A DNA stretch of 64,000 nucleotides from contig JBBELK010000317.1 of NCBI GenBank assembly GCA_037783545.1, positions 558,001 to 622,000 on the forward strand. The letters are read 5' to 3'. The notes beneath the pieces were generated by a model. The model saw only the letters and a program-made list of their open reading frames with translations, was not told the origin of the DNA and ran no database searches. The position numbers were made by a program, and so were the translations under genes. Within the stretch, counting starts at the first letter, position 1; each line of letters starts with the position of its first letter. Shown one piece after another: positions 11,801-25,100 of the stretch. This DNA comes from Henricia sp. BOLD:AAB3569 (Eukaryota > Echinodermata > Asteroidea > Spinulosida > Echinasteridae).

Positions 11801-14800
11801 TTTTTAAAAATCCCAACCATTTTAAACCAACAAATACGGTATATTTGTTCGCGAGATAGGTAAAAGACAGGCGTTAGGTCTTTTGTAAGTCTAATGCATA
11901 CATGACATAAGTCTTTCTGCTGTTGGGCTATTATAACGAACATGATCGCTTTCTGCTTTTGTAAAGCTCGTCATTCAAGCTTTTCATATAGTCGTTTCAT
12001 CTTAAATATATGGAACATACGTACTGACCACGTACACTGACCACTCTGTTGCATGCTTTTATATACCCACTTTTGTAGAAACATCAATGGGCGGTCCTCC
12101 ACCTAACCCTTACGCAGGTCAGGGAATGGGCCTCGCCCGGGGTAAGTGACACTTGCCTTTTCTGAGATCTCCGGCGATTGACGGATTCCCTATTACCTCT
12201 AGAACTGAGCATTTTTCCAGTTCTCTCGCACTTGTTAAAGAACCTCAAACATATTGCTACAAGACTATAAATCTCGGTAACTCGATCCTTTTTGCCGATC
12301 GCCAAGTGTCATTTTCCAATAGCACCCCAAATTTAGATCTCATGTTTAAAAAACTAGATGTGTAAGCTATACTTTGGAGAATTAGTATGGTCCCCCTCCC
12401 GCAAAGAGTTGGGCCACCTCTTTCATATGCAGCACGATATGTGACAGAGGGTACCCTTCTTCCATTGTTCGTTCACTGTGTCTCAAACATCCAAGGAATT
12501 TTAAAGGAATTCCTTTCATGTTTCAGGGGGTTGGTGCGTTAACAAAAGGGAGGAGTGTGTTGAGGTGTAGAGGCAGCAGAGGAGTCACATATATTTGTCA
12601 CATATATCGTGATATACCTCTTTGCCTCCCCGCCCCTGCTTTGACGTCTAGCGACGCCGCTGAGGAGTATAGTATTATGCCGTCCAGTAATGTATACAAT
12701 GTAGCATGGATCAGTTACATAATGCTGTATTTGTGTTTGCTGTCTTGTTGAAGCACTACCGCCACCACCGCCGCATCTGCCGCCTCCCGCTAGCGGGGCA
12801 GATTCCCAAGGAGCACCTGCTGGATACGCACAGGGTTATGGACCAGTTGGTACGTTATTAACGATGGTTAGTCGTGACTGGTTGACAATTTGGAACCAGC
12901 CCACAATGCAGCGTTTTGCACTGAACCAGTTGGCTAAAGCCCGCCGCACACCTTTGCGATTTACCGGACCATCGGACCCGGAAAAATCAAACAAGTTTGA
13001 TTTGCTCCGGTCTATGGTGTGCGGTCAAACCGGCCCGAATTGTTTCAGCGCACACCTTTCCGGTAAGTGGTCCGGTGATCCGATTATACGGTAAATCGCA
13101 AAGGTGTGCGGCGGGCTTAACCAAATTTAAGGCGCTCGCACTTGAGCATTTATGCACATGACATGTGTACGTGTATTGCCAGGATGACGTTTGACCAGTA
13201 AACCGAACTTCCTCCGCTACTACAGTAAAACCTGCTATTAAGGTCACCTTGATAAACAGGCCACCTGCATATAGTGGCCATCCACATTAGATCCCAAATG
13301 CCATGTGTATAATGCTTAAGAAACCTCTTTAAAGAGACCACCTCTTTATAGTGGCCAGTTTTTTTACGGTGTATGTGAGTGTAGACATTTTCAAGCAAGA
13401 AGGGGGGGGGGGGGGGTGGGGTTGGGAGGTGTAGTCACGTTCTACTCGTGTTTTTCAAATTGCCATACTGTTAAATGATCGTGTACATAGGTCTACCTTT
13501 TTTTGCATTTTATTTCCAAAGGTGTTCCGGCACAGGCCCCTATGTACGGGCCAATGGCAGGGAATGTTCCCGGGGCAGTTCCAGGTGGAGGCTCGGCTCC
13601 AGGTAATGCATGTCCGTTCAATTCCGTTCGACGGAAATTGGATAATCATCGTTTGTTAATGAGGGGTGCGTTCGCATTGCAGATCGAACGAAGACTGAAC
13701 GCGAAGATATAGATCGAACGCAGATGGAACGGAGATCGGTATACCGTTCACATAGCCAACCGCTGACAGAGATCGAAATAAGTGTGTAACGCCCTTATCC
13801 TGTAACAGATCAAATCGCTTTGTCGAATGACATGACGTTATGCTTTGTTTACATGTGCGTATTTCAAAGAGTCTCAGAGTATTTCAAAGAGTCTCACAGT
13901 TTACATTATGGACATAGGAAATGCACATGAAACAAGCCGCGAGCCGACGTCATTATGTCTTTGTCCATACGTGTCCACTTCGTATATATTCGAAAGTGTG
14001 ACGCAAATTTACAAATATAAAATGCCTTTACTTCACGATCAGCACGCAGGCAGTGACATAAAATACAAGTCCAAGATTGAGAGTGATCACAAATAGATAA
14101 TTAACAAACTCCAGTTTAAACACTTAATGTGTTAAAGACAGATTACTTGATTGGAAAAACAGGAACAACAACAACAACAAATGTGACATCTGACCCTTTT
14201 CAATGAACCTATTCTTTGACAGGCGGCACTACAATCCAAGGGAAGGAGGCACTAGTTTTCACCAATGTTGTGTTAAACTGCTTCGGTGATTCGTACATCA
14301 AGCAGCACCCGACGGCCAACGTGGTTTGGTACAAGAACGACAAGCCCATTGATTTAAGATCGAGAGGTAAGAAGTGAAAGGTGAATATCCCGGTCCTATC
14401 CCTGAAAAATGTTTTCATCCCATTCCCTATAATAATTTATGTTCAGATAATGAATTCTTTCAGGTATTGAAAGATTCCTCACAAGTCCCTGAAGCACTGT
14501 AGCTCATAAGCCTGAAGAAGCCTGTGATGAGAAGACGAACAAATACTCAGTTTTAGACGTGGGAGGAAAACCCTTACACAATTCTGTACCGGGAGAAACC
14601 CACGGAATCAAGCAGGAACTAAAAACCCACATCCGCATATCGACCCGGACGGGATTCGAACCAGGGCGAGGGAAGTACTACTATACGCCAGCCTTAAGCC
14701 CTCTCATGCTCAATACGTTGCATTTGTTATGCTGTCCCTCAAATGAGGACGTCAATAGCGCCTATTATGGGAGGGTTACAACGGGTGAGCTATACAATTT

Positions 14801-17319
14801 ACGCCCGAAACCCATCGTATTGAAGACAAGGACAAAAACACCCAAACTATTATGGTAGTTCTTCTCATGACACCAAAACGACTTTTTCAACCCAACCACA
14901 GGGCCTGAGCAACCCAGAGTCCGGATAGTAAACATGGCCGACCTAAAACTGGATTATGTGCGAGTGGCAGACGAAGGGATCTACGCATGCGGATTTGATC
15001 AAGGAGGCCAAGTCAAGTACAACACCGTTATTTTGCTGAAAGGTAACTTTGTGAGAAAACCACACACTGATGAGAAAAACATGACGATGATCCAGCCCGT
15101 TAACTGGCACCAAAATGAGATAGGGTTGGTGTAGAAAACATCATGATACACGACAGGGGCGGATTTGGCGTTTGGTTAAGTGTGGGGTTGTGTCTCTATA
15201 CTATGTGCCAAAAACACGCCCCGCTATGCTGGGGTGTCTGGACAATTTTGAAATTTAGATGCTTTCTCCTGCAATCTAAGGTACTTTAGTTTTTTTTAAA
15301 GGTTTCATGAGAGGCATTTTTTATACAATACTTTATTTGTTTCTTCATTAAACATTAGTTCGCCGCTCAAGGGTGGGGTTGCAATCCCCTCAACTTTACC
15401 CCCTCCAGATCCGCACAAAATGTGAAAGAGTGGTATCGTTAACCCACCCTACAGTTCCTACTATATCCCGCACACATCCGACATGTTTTAAAGAACGTTC
15501 CTTCTTATCGTTAAGCGACCAAACATGGGACCCAGGAAAAAATCGCTCGAGCCTTGATCCGTAACCTCCAACTCTCTTGGCTGTTTCACTTCAATGGTGA
15601 ATCGGCACCAAACGTTCGTTTTTTTTGGGTTATTACAACGAGTGGCGGCTGATAGTCTTCTTTTTCTTTTCCAGTCAATCAGATGTTGGACCACATCCTA
15701 GATGAAGGTTAGTGACACCATTTAATCCGACCGACGTGGTCAGTGGGGCACCCGAAATTTGGTGGGGGGTGGAAGGCGCGGATCCAGAGGGGAGGTTTTG
15801 GGGGTCAACCCCCCCCCCCCCCCCCCCCCTCCCCCCCTCCCCCCTGCTCCGACACCAAAAAAATATAATGTAATGCATTTTTTGCGTGTCCGCCTGTCCG
15901 AAACGAGCTGACATAAAAATCTGATGGGTAAAACCCCTCCCTGGTGGCAAAACCCCCTCATGGAAAAATTCCTGGACCCGCCCCTGGGTGGGGATGGGGG
16001 AGGGGGATTGGGGAGAGGGAGGGGGGGGGGGGGGGGGGGGTGCGCTGGCTGACACAAAATCCAAGCGCCTGCGTTTTGTTATGACCATCCTGTCGATGGA
16101 CGTCATCAATATCCATAACGGCAGTGTATAGACATAAGGGCCCGGGGAGTCCTGTCAACCGATGGTTTCCCTTTTTTTTGTCAGAAAAAAACAAAGTTGC
16201 GCAAATTTTCCTTGCGGAGTTTCTTGTTCTTGTTTAAATGTGTTAGGAGTCCTCTCTCTCTCTCTCTGTTATTTTACGGGTTAAATCTGAGGCTATACCG
16301 TGCAAGGGATTGTTCTTTTGGTTGAAGATCAAAAAGGAAAAGCTGCGCAACTTGAAATATGTCGAGTGCGCCATTTCTGAACTACCCACATTACTGCATT
16401 TCGGTATCCTTATATCCCGCGTTCCGAAATTACACAGACCACCTCAAGCATTCTCTTTTCCTACGTCTTTTAGATAAGATCCAAGCCTTACACATCTTCT
16501 GGCCGATCAGTCTGCCTATTCTCCTTCTATTTGCAAGTCTGTGCTCAGTCAGAGGCGAAATCAAGAGGTAGGTTATCCTTGGAATAACCCGTATGACACG
16601 CACAATCTTCAATACAGGAGGAATTGAGCACATTGGATCTGAACGTATGTATTGGATCTGTACCAACTGGCGTACAATTTAAAAGTTAAACGAACAGTCT
16701 TTTAACACTACAAAAGGGAACACATGCTTATATCGACACATACATCACTCTTTACAGCATTACGCACTATAACAGCCAGATGAGCATCACGTGTTATGGT
16801 CGCTCATGTGTGCTTTTAAAATTCCCTCTATTTTGCCTCGGCAACTGACTGAGAATGCTAATGATTTCCATATATGATTTTCTATAGTGATTTTTATATG
16901 TTCAAGGCCTACGAGACACCGTACCAAAGGCGCGCACATGTGGGGATTGCTAGATTTCCGTACACACAATCGAATTATAATGATGTGCGGAATCTCTCTA
17001 TTTTGATACGACCTGATGAGAAACGCAAACTGGTGTATTTTCTGATTTTTCCTCCCTCCCTTTTTTCGATCCTCGCGTCTGTTATCGTAGGTACAGGATG
17101 AAGGGACTGCCACCGGAAATTCTGGCAGAAATAAAACAAAAGACTCAAGACAGGAAGTTCAGGAAGAAAGCAGCAAAGCAGGAAGCCAAGTTCCAGAAGA
17201 AGCAAAAGGAAGGAGCTAAAGAATCTGCTCCATCTGAAGCTGCACCTCCTGAGTCCGGAGGTGGGGCGCCGCCTCCTCCCCCGTCCGCACCGCCCCCGCC
17301 ACCACCTCCTCCAAAGTAA
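8870..17319 (+). CDS. gene A: Pro-rich/Ig-domain type I membrane protein with polyproline tail (386 aa)
   Basis: Eleven exons: 8870-8960, 10167-10250, 11574-11678, 12079-12141, 12754-12849, 13522-13602, 14223-14366, 14902-15042, 15675-15707, 16474-16567, 17091-17319 (1161 nt, frame open). Residues 1-30 are a signal peptide. About 31-173 is a Pro/Gly/Tyr-rich ectodomain with GAPVGYAQDYG and GAPAGYAQGYG repeats. About 174-268 is one Ig domain: Cys in VVLNCFGD, VVWYKND, and DEGIYACGF. A short stalk follows (VNQMLDHILDE). A transmembrane helix at about 284-306 precedes a basic segment starting MKGLPPEILAEIKQK and a polyproline end. Introns 1-9 are phase 1; the last is phase 2. The Ig fold is split between exons 7 and 8. 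The function is unknown; a surface recognition or adhesion receptor is inferred. It is the first of three tandem copies. Confidence 0.82.
9239..9624. mobile_element. MITE unique to gene A, intron 1
   Basis: Inverted ends CACTGCACAAAATGCGG and CCGCATTTTGTGCAGTG enclose sequence full of GTGTTAA/TTAACAC motifs. Genes B and C read straight through (CTGCCTTGTAGAGATT near 19500 and 31505), so this inserted after duplication. Confidence 0.8.
10268..10618. repeat. old AGGAGTGTGACCAGA-family MITE in intron 2 of A (also B and C)
   Basis: Recognisable as TGACCAGATCAC..GGGTGATGAGATTTT..AAATCCAGTTTCTAG..AAGCTCCTTTAA. The orthologous copies are near 20126-20440 in B and 31967-32284 in C. Since all three genes carry it at the same place, it predates the duplications, unlike the fresher copy at 7991-8351. 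Confidence 0.6.
10619..10763. mobile_element. TTAA-flanked MITE, AGGTA..TATACTTG family, unique to gene A
   Basis: It starts AGGTAAAGTATACTTG and ends CAAGTAGACTATACCT, flanked by TTAA. It landed in the terminal TTAA of the older element before it. The shared core (GATTACTACCATTAC, ACAAGTAAGCTTAAAGATAAT) also occurs in the longer element at 41646-41990. Confidence 0.7.
10764..11455. other. extra intron-2 sequence present only in gene A
   Basis: B and C pass directly from the CTCCTTTA..AAAGTGTTGATTT junction to the CATGTTGAGGTCC block, while A has about 700 bp more here. It includes GTGACGTCATAGCGAGGAGAC and, further on, GACGGTCACTATTTTG-type sequence in the other orientation. It is probably a further transposon, but I could not define its ends. 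Confidence 0.4.
12938..13117. mobile_element. 180-bp PIF/Harbinger-like MITE unique to gene A, intron 5
   Basis: The arms AGCCCGCCGCACACCTTTGC and GCAAAGGTGTGCGGCGGGCT are perfect inverted repeats continuing through GATTTACCG. TAA flanks both sides (12935-12937, 13118-13120). Gene B reads TTGGCTAACCAAAG at this site, an empty target with one TAA. Confidence 0.88.
14500..14700 (-). repeat. tRNA-derived SINE remnant in intron 7 (all three genes)
   Basis: On the minus strand the copy in B (about 24290-24500) reads TGGCGTAGTGGTACAACCC, an A-box-like start, and then CCCTGGTTCGATACC, a B-box-like stretch. Copy C lies at about 35395-35600. The A copy is the most decayed. Its presence in all three genes means it predates the duplications. 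Confidence 0.5.
15767..15986. mobile_element. hAT-like MITE with a poly-C tract, gene A intron 9
   Basis: The ends GGCGCGGATCCAGAGG and CCTGGACCCGCCCCTG are inverted. Inside are ATATAATGTAATGCATTTT and GTGTCCGCCTGTCCGAAAC, shared with 62122-62293. Genes B and C lack it between exons 9 and 10. Confidence 0.6.
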
Positions 17320-19106
17320 GGATTTACAAGCATCGGCATCTTCTTCCCATTCACCACTTGCACGGAACCGCCGTATTGGCAAAACAGCGAAGCTTTCCTT
17401 ATTTGTATGAACAGTGGGTGAGGTAACAATTATGTGTGTGTTACGTGTTAGTGTTACATATCTGTTATCTTAATCAAAATTGTGACCTCAGATCAAACGC
17501 CGTGTTAACGCTACGTGTTAGTGTGTGTTGAAAGTCGTGCGCAGAACCGGAAATTGCATTGAGTTAGGGCGCAATTCTGTGCTACGTGTTAGTGTTAGTG
17601 TAACAGATCTGTTAACACGGCGTCTCGGAAAACCGTGTTAGTGTTAGTGTAACAGATCTGTTGACTCGGAATCTTGGGAAATATCAAGTCGGTATAGGGT
17701 TTTGCACGACTTTCACCACTAACACTAACAGAGAATTGTGAGTTAGTTACACGAACTTAACCACTAAGTGATTGAAATTTGGAAAACCTTTACGGAGCCA
17801 AAATAAATTCTCAATTGTGGGTTTAATGCGAGATCCAACACATTCATAAGTTGTGTTGAAAAATAAAACTCGATTTATTGAGAATAACGAAAGTTCCAAA
17901 TTAATCAAGATTAACACCACCCACTTCGTTCAGACTAACTTAACAGATCTGTTACACCAACACGATGTGTAACATTAGGTGTTGAACTAATATGAGATGT
18001 AACACTAACACGTCTTAAACATCATGTTAACACCGAGTTAACTCGGTGTTTGTTCTTAGGTCACAATTCTGATTAAGTTAACAGATTTGTTACACTAATA
18101 CTAATACTAACACTAACACGCAACCCAGAGTTGTGACTTCGCCAAATGTACAGTGCAGAGAATTAAGACGGTGTTATCACCGTGTTAACAGATCTGTTAA
18201 CACGGTGTTAACCTTGACTAAGTGTTTTTACAGTGTAGTTTCCCTACACTATGGCAGCTATTCGATACGGTCTATGGCAGGGCGATATCTTGAAAAAGCT
18301 CGTTATATTTAACTCAGCCATCGGGTTATATTACTCAGTTGAACAGTTTGCAATACGTTGGAGGTATTTGTAACATGTAGTTTAACGTGTACATAATACA
18401 AGAAATGATTGTCTGACGATTATTAAAAGCATAACGATATTGAGCGTTTATGAAATGTTGTGTCCATAATTTGCTATTGCCAGTTTGAGTTTATTGTATT
18501 TAAAAAAAATTATTTAAATTCCACATGATTCCTTCTATTCGCGCATTCCAGTAGTAATACTGCTACTAAACATGTTTGGTTCACTTTAGTTCATATTTTA
18601 GTATGCCTTCTGCGAATTTTGAGCCGCTTTTTTGAGATAAAAACGGCATTGTATTTTCTAGTGAAAGTTGTTTAACTTCGAGTGATAATCAACAGGAAAT
18701 GCAGTGAGTGAAAACACCGTGAATACAAGAACTCAATGCTCAACTAGATTGTCAAGTTATTTTCGAGTTATGGTATTATAACCCGAATAAAGGAAATTTG
18801 GCGTTGATGTCAAATAAAAAAATTAACAAAAATCTTTACCTGTTTTTCAAATTTCTTGTTTTTCCCCTTTTGCAAAACAATTAATGAACGGTGCGCGGTT
18901 GTGCGCGCCATTACGCGCAGTGTTTTTGTTCTACGCGCTTAAATTTCCCTCAGGCGGCCAACGTGTTCTTACTATGCACGTTTTTGTTGACTTTTCCCGC
19001 AGTAGCCTACGTAAAATTGACAAGGACCAAGCACAGTTTTACAAAGGTTGAATTCCACATTGTCCCTATAACAAAGGCAAATTATACTTTTGGACAATAA
19101 TGAAAA
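17320..19106. other. 3' UTR of A, TGTTA-rich block and 5' flank of B
   Basis: After the stop codon comes the same 3' UTR start as in B and C (TTTACAAGCATC, CACGGAACCGCC). Positions 17430-18237 are packed with GTGTTAGTG, TTAACACGG and the palindrome AACAGATCTGTT, ending ..TTTTTACAGTGTAG. The block is repeated downstream of B. From about 18244 the sequence is the duplicated 5' flank seen before A and C. Confidence 0.6.
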
Positions 19107-22100
19107 ATGGGCCTTATTCAAGGAAAGTACTGTGTCTGCGAGATGTACCTGTTGGCGATAGTGTTCATCGCAACAACTTCATTGTCAACATGCCAAGGTA
19201 GGACATTTTATTTTGTAATATTAACAAACTTTGTTGTTGAACATCGTTGAGCCACGTTTCGAGAAAACGCAACTAGAATTGTTTTATTTTTAAAGGACAA
19301 GGAAGGTCTGTCTTATTTGCCAAGAGGACATCTTGAAAAGTTCACAGGTTTAGACACAATAAACTTGTACGTTTTATAGGGCCTTCCAAAAAATAGAGGT
19401 TTATTGGCCCATATCATTTGCAGATGAAACATTTTGACGAATTCCATGAATAACACAGTAGCCTATACACATAACTAAAGAATAATGTTGATGAACTGCC
19501 TTGTAGAGATTTTAGCGGCATTAATGCAGCAATAGCCTAGTTCAGAAAACCTTAACAATTCATGCATGGGTTTTTGTGTTGAATGAATGGTAAAAAATCG
19601 TTACCTTCATAACAGTTGGCAATTTGGCCCACATACAATCATAAAGGTATACTCTTCTTTTAATCGATAAACTTAACAATTTTCCGAAAGCCCGATCATC
19701 CTGTTTGTTCAAGTTTATGATTATTTCCTATAAATATTCGAGCGTCACCCGCTCCTCGACATACAGAAAATTAAAAGAAAACATTCGCGTAAAGCCCAGC
19801 TTATACATCATCGCAAAAACGCGTAGAAACCAAATTCTTGTTATTCAACAAGGTTCCTGAAGGTAATCTGCATAAGCACAACAACTTCTTATTGACGAGA
19901 TTCAGTTGGTGCCCAATGTACAAACCTTTCTACAAAACTCTTAATACAAAGAGAAAGGCAGCTTTTTGAACGCAAACAAAATGTGATTTTGCTCCTCCGT
20001 TTCCTACCAACTTTCTGCAATACAGGCCCACCTCCTCCCCCAGGCCCACCGAGCGCAAACGCTGCAATTCCTCCAGCTCCCGCACCGCCAGGACCAGATT
20101 CATATCCAGGTAAAGGTTGGAAAGGCTCTTGACCAGATCACTTTTTGAAACCCCCACTTATCTCATGGGTGATGAGATTTTTATACCATATCATGTATCA
20201 GGTTTTTCTCATTACCATTCTGAAATTTTGCGCTGTCAACCCGTGTATTTTTAAGGATATCGTCAAAAACCAACGATGTTTTGTAAACTAATTTATCCGT
20301 TCCATTAAGCAGTGCAGTGATTACACTAAAATTTTTGCTTCCACATCCAAATTAGAGATTGTAAATTTCCAGTATTTTATATAACTGCTAGGTTTGAACG
20401 AAATCCAGTTTGTAGTAAAACCTGAACAAGCTCCTTTATAATAAAGTGTTGATTTCGATTTTCCATGTTGAGGTCCGCCATCGTTAAGTGGGATCATGTG
20501 AAGTAAGGTAGGCCTACATTTATATAGGATGCGTGCTGATGATATAAAATTATAGCATTGGTTTTCTTACGATAACACAACTTGTGTTTGCTGTCTTGTT
20601 AAAGCACCGCCGCCGCCTGCCCCACCCGCGCCGCCCCCACCACTTCCTCCTCCCCCGCAAATACCGCCTCCTCCCGCGGGAGCACCTGTTGGATACGCCC
20701 AAGATTATGGACTAGCGGGTAAGCTACTTCTATGAGATTATGATAAGGTTATTGTTGAAACGAAATCGCAATGCCCGCTTTGAAAGGCTTAAAACCGACT
20801 ATTCGACACAGGCGAACTCGGTGTCATAGGTACTTTCACCTTTTTAAAAATCCCAACCATTTTAAACCAACAAATACGGTATATTTGTTCGCGAGATAGG
20901 TAAAAGATAGGCGTTAGGTCTTTTGTAAGTCTAATGCATACATGACATAAGTCTTTCTGCTGTTGGGCTATTATAACGAACATAGAGCTTTCTGCTTTGG
21001 TAAAGCTCGTCATTCAAGCTTTTCATATAGGCCCAAGTCGTTTCATCTTTGTTAAAGGAACACGTTGCCTTCGGGTTGCGCTTTATTGGGCGTTTTTGGG
21101 CTATTACAAGCGTTTGAAGTATAATGAGCACGATCTGAAGGATGTTTAAAAAGTAGAATATAATGATCCACACAAACGTGCCTTAGAAATGCTTCAATTT
21201 TGCGTAATTTCTCGAAGCAGCACGCTCCGCCATTTATGGGAGTCAAAATCTTGACTCCCATAAATGGCGGAGAAATTATATTAGTCTTATTTCCAGCCTG
21301 GAGAAAGAAATTATTTGTCCTTCCTCCGTTGCGTGTGATGTGCCTGTTTTTTTAATTCGTGTCTACAATAACCATTGGGTATAAATCATCCAAGTCCTTT
21401 CTATCGGTTTGTCCCATGACAATATTCTTACCCTGATTGGCGAGGTTTTCGTTTTTTCTTTTTTGACGCGTCTGCTGTGTTCTCTTGACGATCCATTTTT
21501 TAAAAGCCAGTCGGTGTGTGTGGGTTCATGTGTTTACATTTCACACATGTCTCGGGAGGCGGAGAATGGTATGGTACCTTGCGTTCATCTGATAGGTTTA
21601 CCTGACCACTGGCTACGGCGCCAGCCTAACTCCTGTTCGTCGCTGCATTTTGCCCACTACCCGGACGATCGCATTGACGGCTTGAAATACGTATACATTT
21701 CGCGGGACATGTAGTGGGGGTCAGAGGTCAGTGTTTGTTTTTTTCAATTACCATTCACTAATTATAACACATTAAATGTGTTTTATTGCAAGAACAACTC
21801 TTAATAAGTATAAGGAACACCCTCAAACGTGAGATTTCGTGAAATCTGAAGGCAACGTGTTCCTTTAAATTAAATATATGGAACACACGTACTGACCACG
21901 TACACTGACCACTCTGTTGCATGCTTTTATACCCATTTTGGTAGAAACATCAATGGGCGGTCCTCCACCTAACCATTACGCAGGTCAGGGAATGGGCCCC
22001 GCCCGGGGTAAGTGACACTTGCCTTTTCTGAGATATCCGGCAATTGACTGATTCCCCATTATACCTCTGGAACTGAGCATTTTTCTTGTTCTCTTGCACT

Positions 22101-25100
22101 TGTTGAAGAACCTCATACATATTGCTACAAGACTATAAATCTCGGTAACTCGATCCTTTTTGCCGATCACACGAAATGAGCAGCAGTGGCGTCGCCAAAT
22201 TTAGATCTCATGTTTAAAAAACTACTTTTGAGAATTAGTATGGTCCCCTCCCCCCAAAGAGTTGGGCCACCTCTTTCATATGCAGCACGATATGTGACAG
22301 AGGGTACCCTTCTTCCATTGTTCGTTCACTGTGTCTCAAACATCTAAGGAATTTTAAAGGAATTCCTTTCATGTTTCAGGGGGTTAGTGCGTTAACAAAA
22401 GGAGGAGTGTGTTGAGGTGTATAGAGGCAGCAGAGGAGTCACATATATTTGTCACATATATCGTGATATACCTCTTTGCCTCACCGCCCCTGCTTTGACG
22501 TCTAGCGACGCCGCTGAGGAGTATAGTATTATGCCGTCCAGTAATGTATACAATGTAGCATGGATCAGTTACATAATGCTGTATTTGTGTTTGTTGTCTT
22601 GTTAAAGCACTACCGCCACCACCGCCGCATCTGCCGCCTCCTCCCGCTAGCGGGGTAAATTCCCAAGGAGCACCTGCTGGATACGCACAGGGTTATGGAC
22701 CAGTTGGTACGTTATTAACGACGGTTAGTCGTGACTGGTTGACAATTTTGAACCAGCCCACAATGCAGCGTTTTGCACTGAACCAGTTGGCTAACCAAAG
22801 TCGCTCGCACTTGAGCATTTATGCACATGACATGTGTACGTGTATTGCCAGGATGACGTTTGACCAGTAAATCGAACTTCCTCCGCTACTACAGTAAAAC
22901 CTGCTATTAAGGCCACCTTGATAAACAGGCCACCTGCATATAGTGGCCATCCACCTTAGGTCCCAAATGCCATGTGTATAATGCTTAAGAAACCTCTTTA
23001 AAGAGGCCACCTCTTTATAGAGGCCAGTTCTTTACGGTGTATGTGAGTGTAGACATTGTTCTACTCGTGTTTTTCAAATTGCCATACCGTTAAATGATCG
23101 TGTACATAGGTCTACCTTTTTTTGCATTTTATTTCCAAAGGTGTTCCGGCACAGGCCCCAATGTACGGGCCAATGGCAGGGAATGTTCCCGGGGCAGTTC
23201 CAAGTGGAGGCTCGGCTCCAGGTAATGACTGTCCGTTCAATTTCGTTCGACGAAAATTGGATAATCATCGTTAGTTAAGGAAGGGTGCGTTCGCATTGCA
23301 GATCGAACGAAGACTGAACGCGAAGATATACTGTAGATCGAACGCAGATGGAACGGAGATCGGTATACCGTTCACATAGCCAACCGCTGACAGAGATCGA
23401 AATAAGTGTGTAACGCCCTTATCCTGTAACAGGTCAAAACGCTTTGTCGAATGACATGACGTTATGCTTTGTTTACATGTGCGTATTTCAAAGAGTCTCA
23501 GAGTATTTCAAAGAGTCTCACAGTTTACATTATGGACATAGGAAAATGCACATTAAACAAGCCGCGACGTCATTATGACGTCAGTATGTCTTTGTCCATA
23601 CGTGTCCACTTCGTATATATTCGAAAGTGTGACGCCAATTCACAAATATATAATGCCTTTACTTCACGATCAGCACGCAGGCAGTGACATAAAATACAAG
23701 TCCAAGATTGAGAGTGATCACAAATAGATAATTAACAAACTCCAGTTTAAACACTTAATGTGTTAAAGACAGATTACTTGATTGGAAAAACAGGAACAAC
23801 AACAACAACAAATGTGACATCTGACCATTTTCAATGAACCTATTCTTTGACAGGCAGCACTACAATCCAAGGGAAGGAGGCACTAGTTTTTACCAATGTG
23901 GTGTTAAACTGCTTCGGTGATTCGTACATCAAGCAGCACCCGACGGCCAACGTGGTTTGGTACAAGAACGACAAGCCCATTGATTTAAGACAGAGAGGTA
24001 AGAAGTGAAAGGTGAATATCCCGGTCCTATCCCTGAAAAATAAAATGTTTTTATCCCATTCCCTACAATAATTTATGTTCAGTTATTAATTATTTCTGGT
24101 ATAGACCGTATCGAATAGCCGCCATCTTGTGGGGCAGTTTCTTTGTTCCTTGAATCCATGCATGGTTGCACATACTGTGTTTACATTGTTGAACAGTTTA
24201 AGTAACAAAAGGTGCCCCACAAGATGGCAGCTATTTGATACGGTCTATTGAAACCACAGATTCATCACAAGTCCCTGAAGCACTGTAGCTCATAAGCCTG
24301 AACAGACCTGTGAAAAGAAGACGAAGAAATGCTCAGTTTCAGAGGTGGGAGGAAAACCCCTACACAATTATGTACAGGGAGAAACCCACGGAATCAAGCA
24401 GGGACTGAGAGCCCATATCTGCATATCGAACCGGATAGGTATCGAACCAGGGCCACAGAGGTGGAAGGCGAGGGTTGTACCACTACGCCAACCTGATTCA
24501 CTTAAGCACTGACGTTCTCCCTTTAACAAATACCTTTGTTATACCCTATCTTGGAATACTGGAGCTCATAGCACCCTCGGCTTTTCCTCGGCTTTTCCTC
24601 GGGTGCTATGAGCTCCCTCGGGTATTAAAACTCCATATCCCACACCACACCAGTCAACAAATTGTTTATTAACTTTCACGTGCTATAAGAACGTTGGATT
24701 TGGGTAACAGAAAACTGTATTTGTTATGCTGTCCTTCAAACGAGGACGTCAATAGGGGCTATATGGGAGGGTTACAACACCCGTTAACGGGTGAGTTACA
24801 TTTACGCCTAAAACCCTTCGTGTTGAAGACGACGATGACAGAAACACGCAAACCATATAGTTTTTAATTCTCCTCATGACACCAAAACTACTTTTTCAAC
24901 CCAACAACAGGGCCTGAGCAACCCAGAGTCCGGATAGTAAACATGGCCGACCTAAAACTGGATTATGTGCGAGTGGCAGACGAAGGGATCTACGCATGCG
25001 GATTTGATCAAGGAGGCCAAGTCAAGTACAACACCGTCATTTTGCTGAAAGGTGTTACTTTGTGATTTTTAACTAAAATGACTGAGCAAACCACACACTG

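Noticed and set aside
15675-16194. Minus-strand Pro-rich frames of 78-144 codons
   Set aside because: They read through poly-C/poly-G tracts and a hAT-like MITE in an intron; there is no domain or splice support.
17430-18240. A CRISPR-like or satellite array
   Set aside because: The motifs are short, irregularly spaced and inverted as well as direct; this is a eukaryotic transposon-like block.
21409-21714. Plus-strand frame of 101 codons inside the B-specific TTAA element
   Set aside because: It has no transposase motif and no relative in the other elements; chance frame in a MITE interior.
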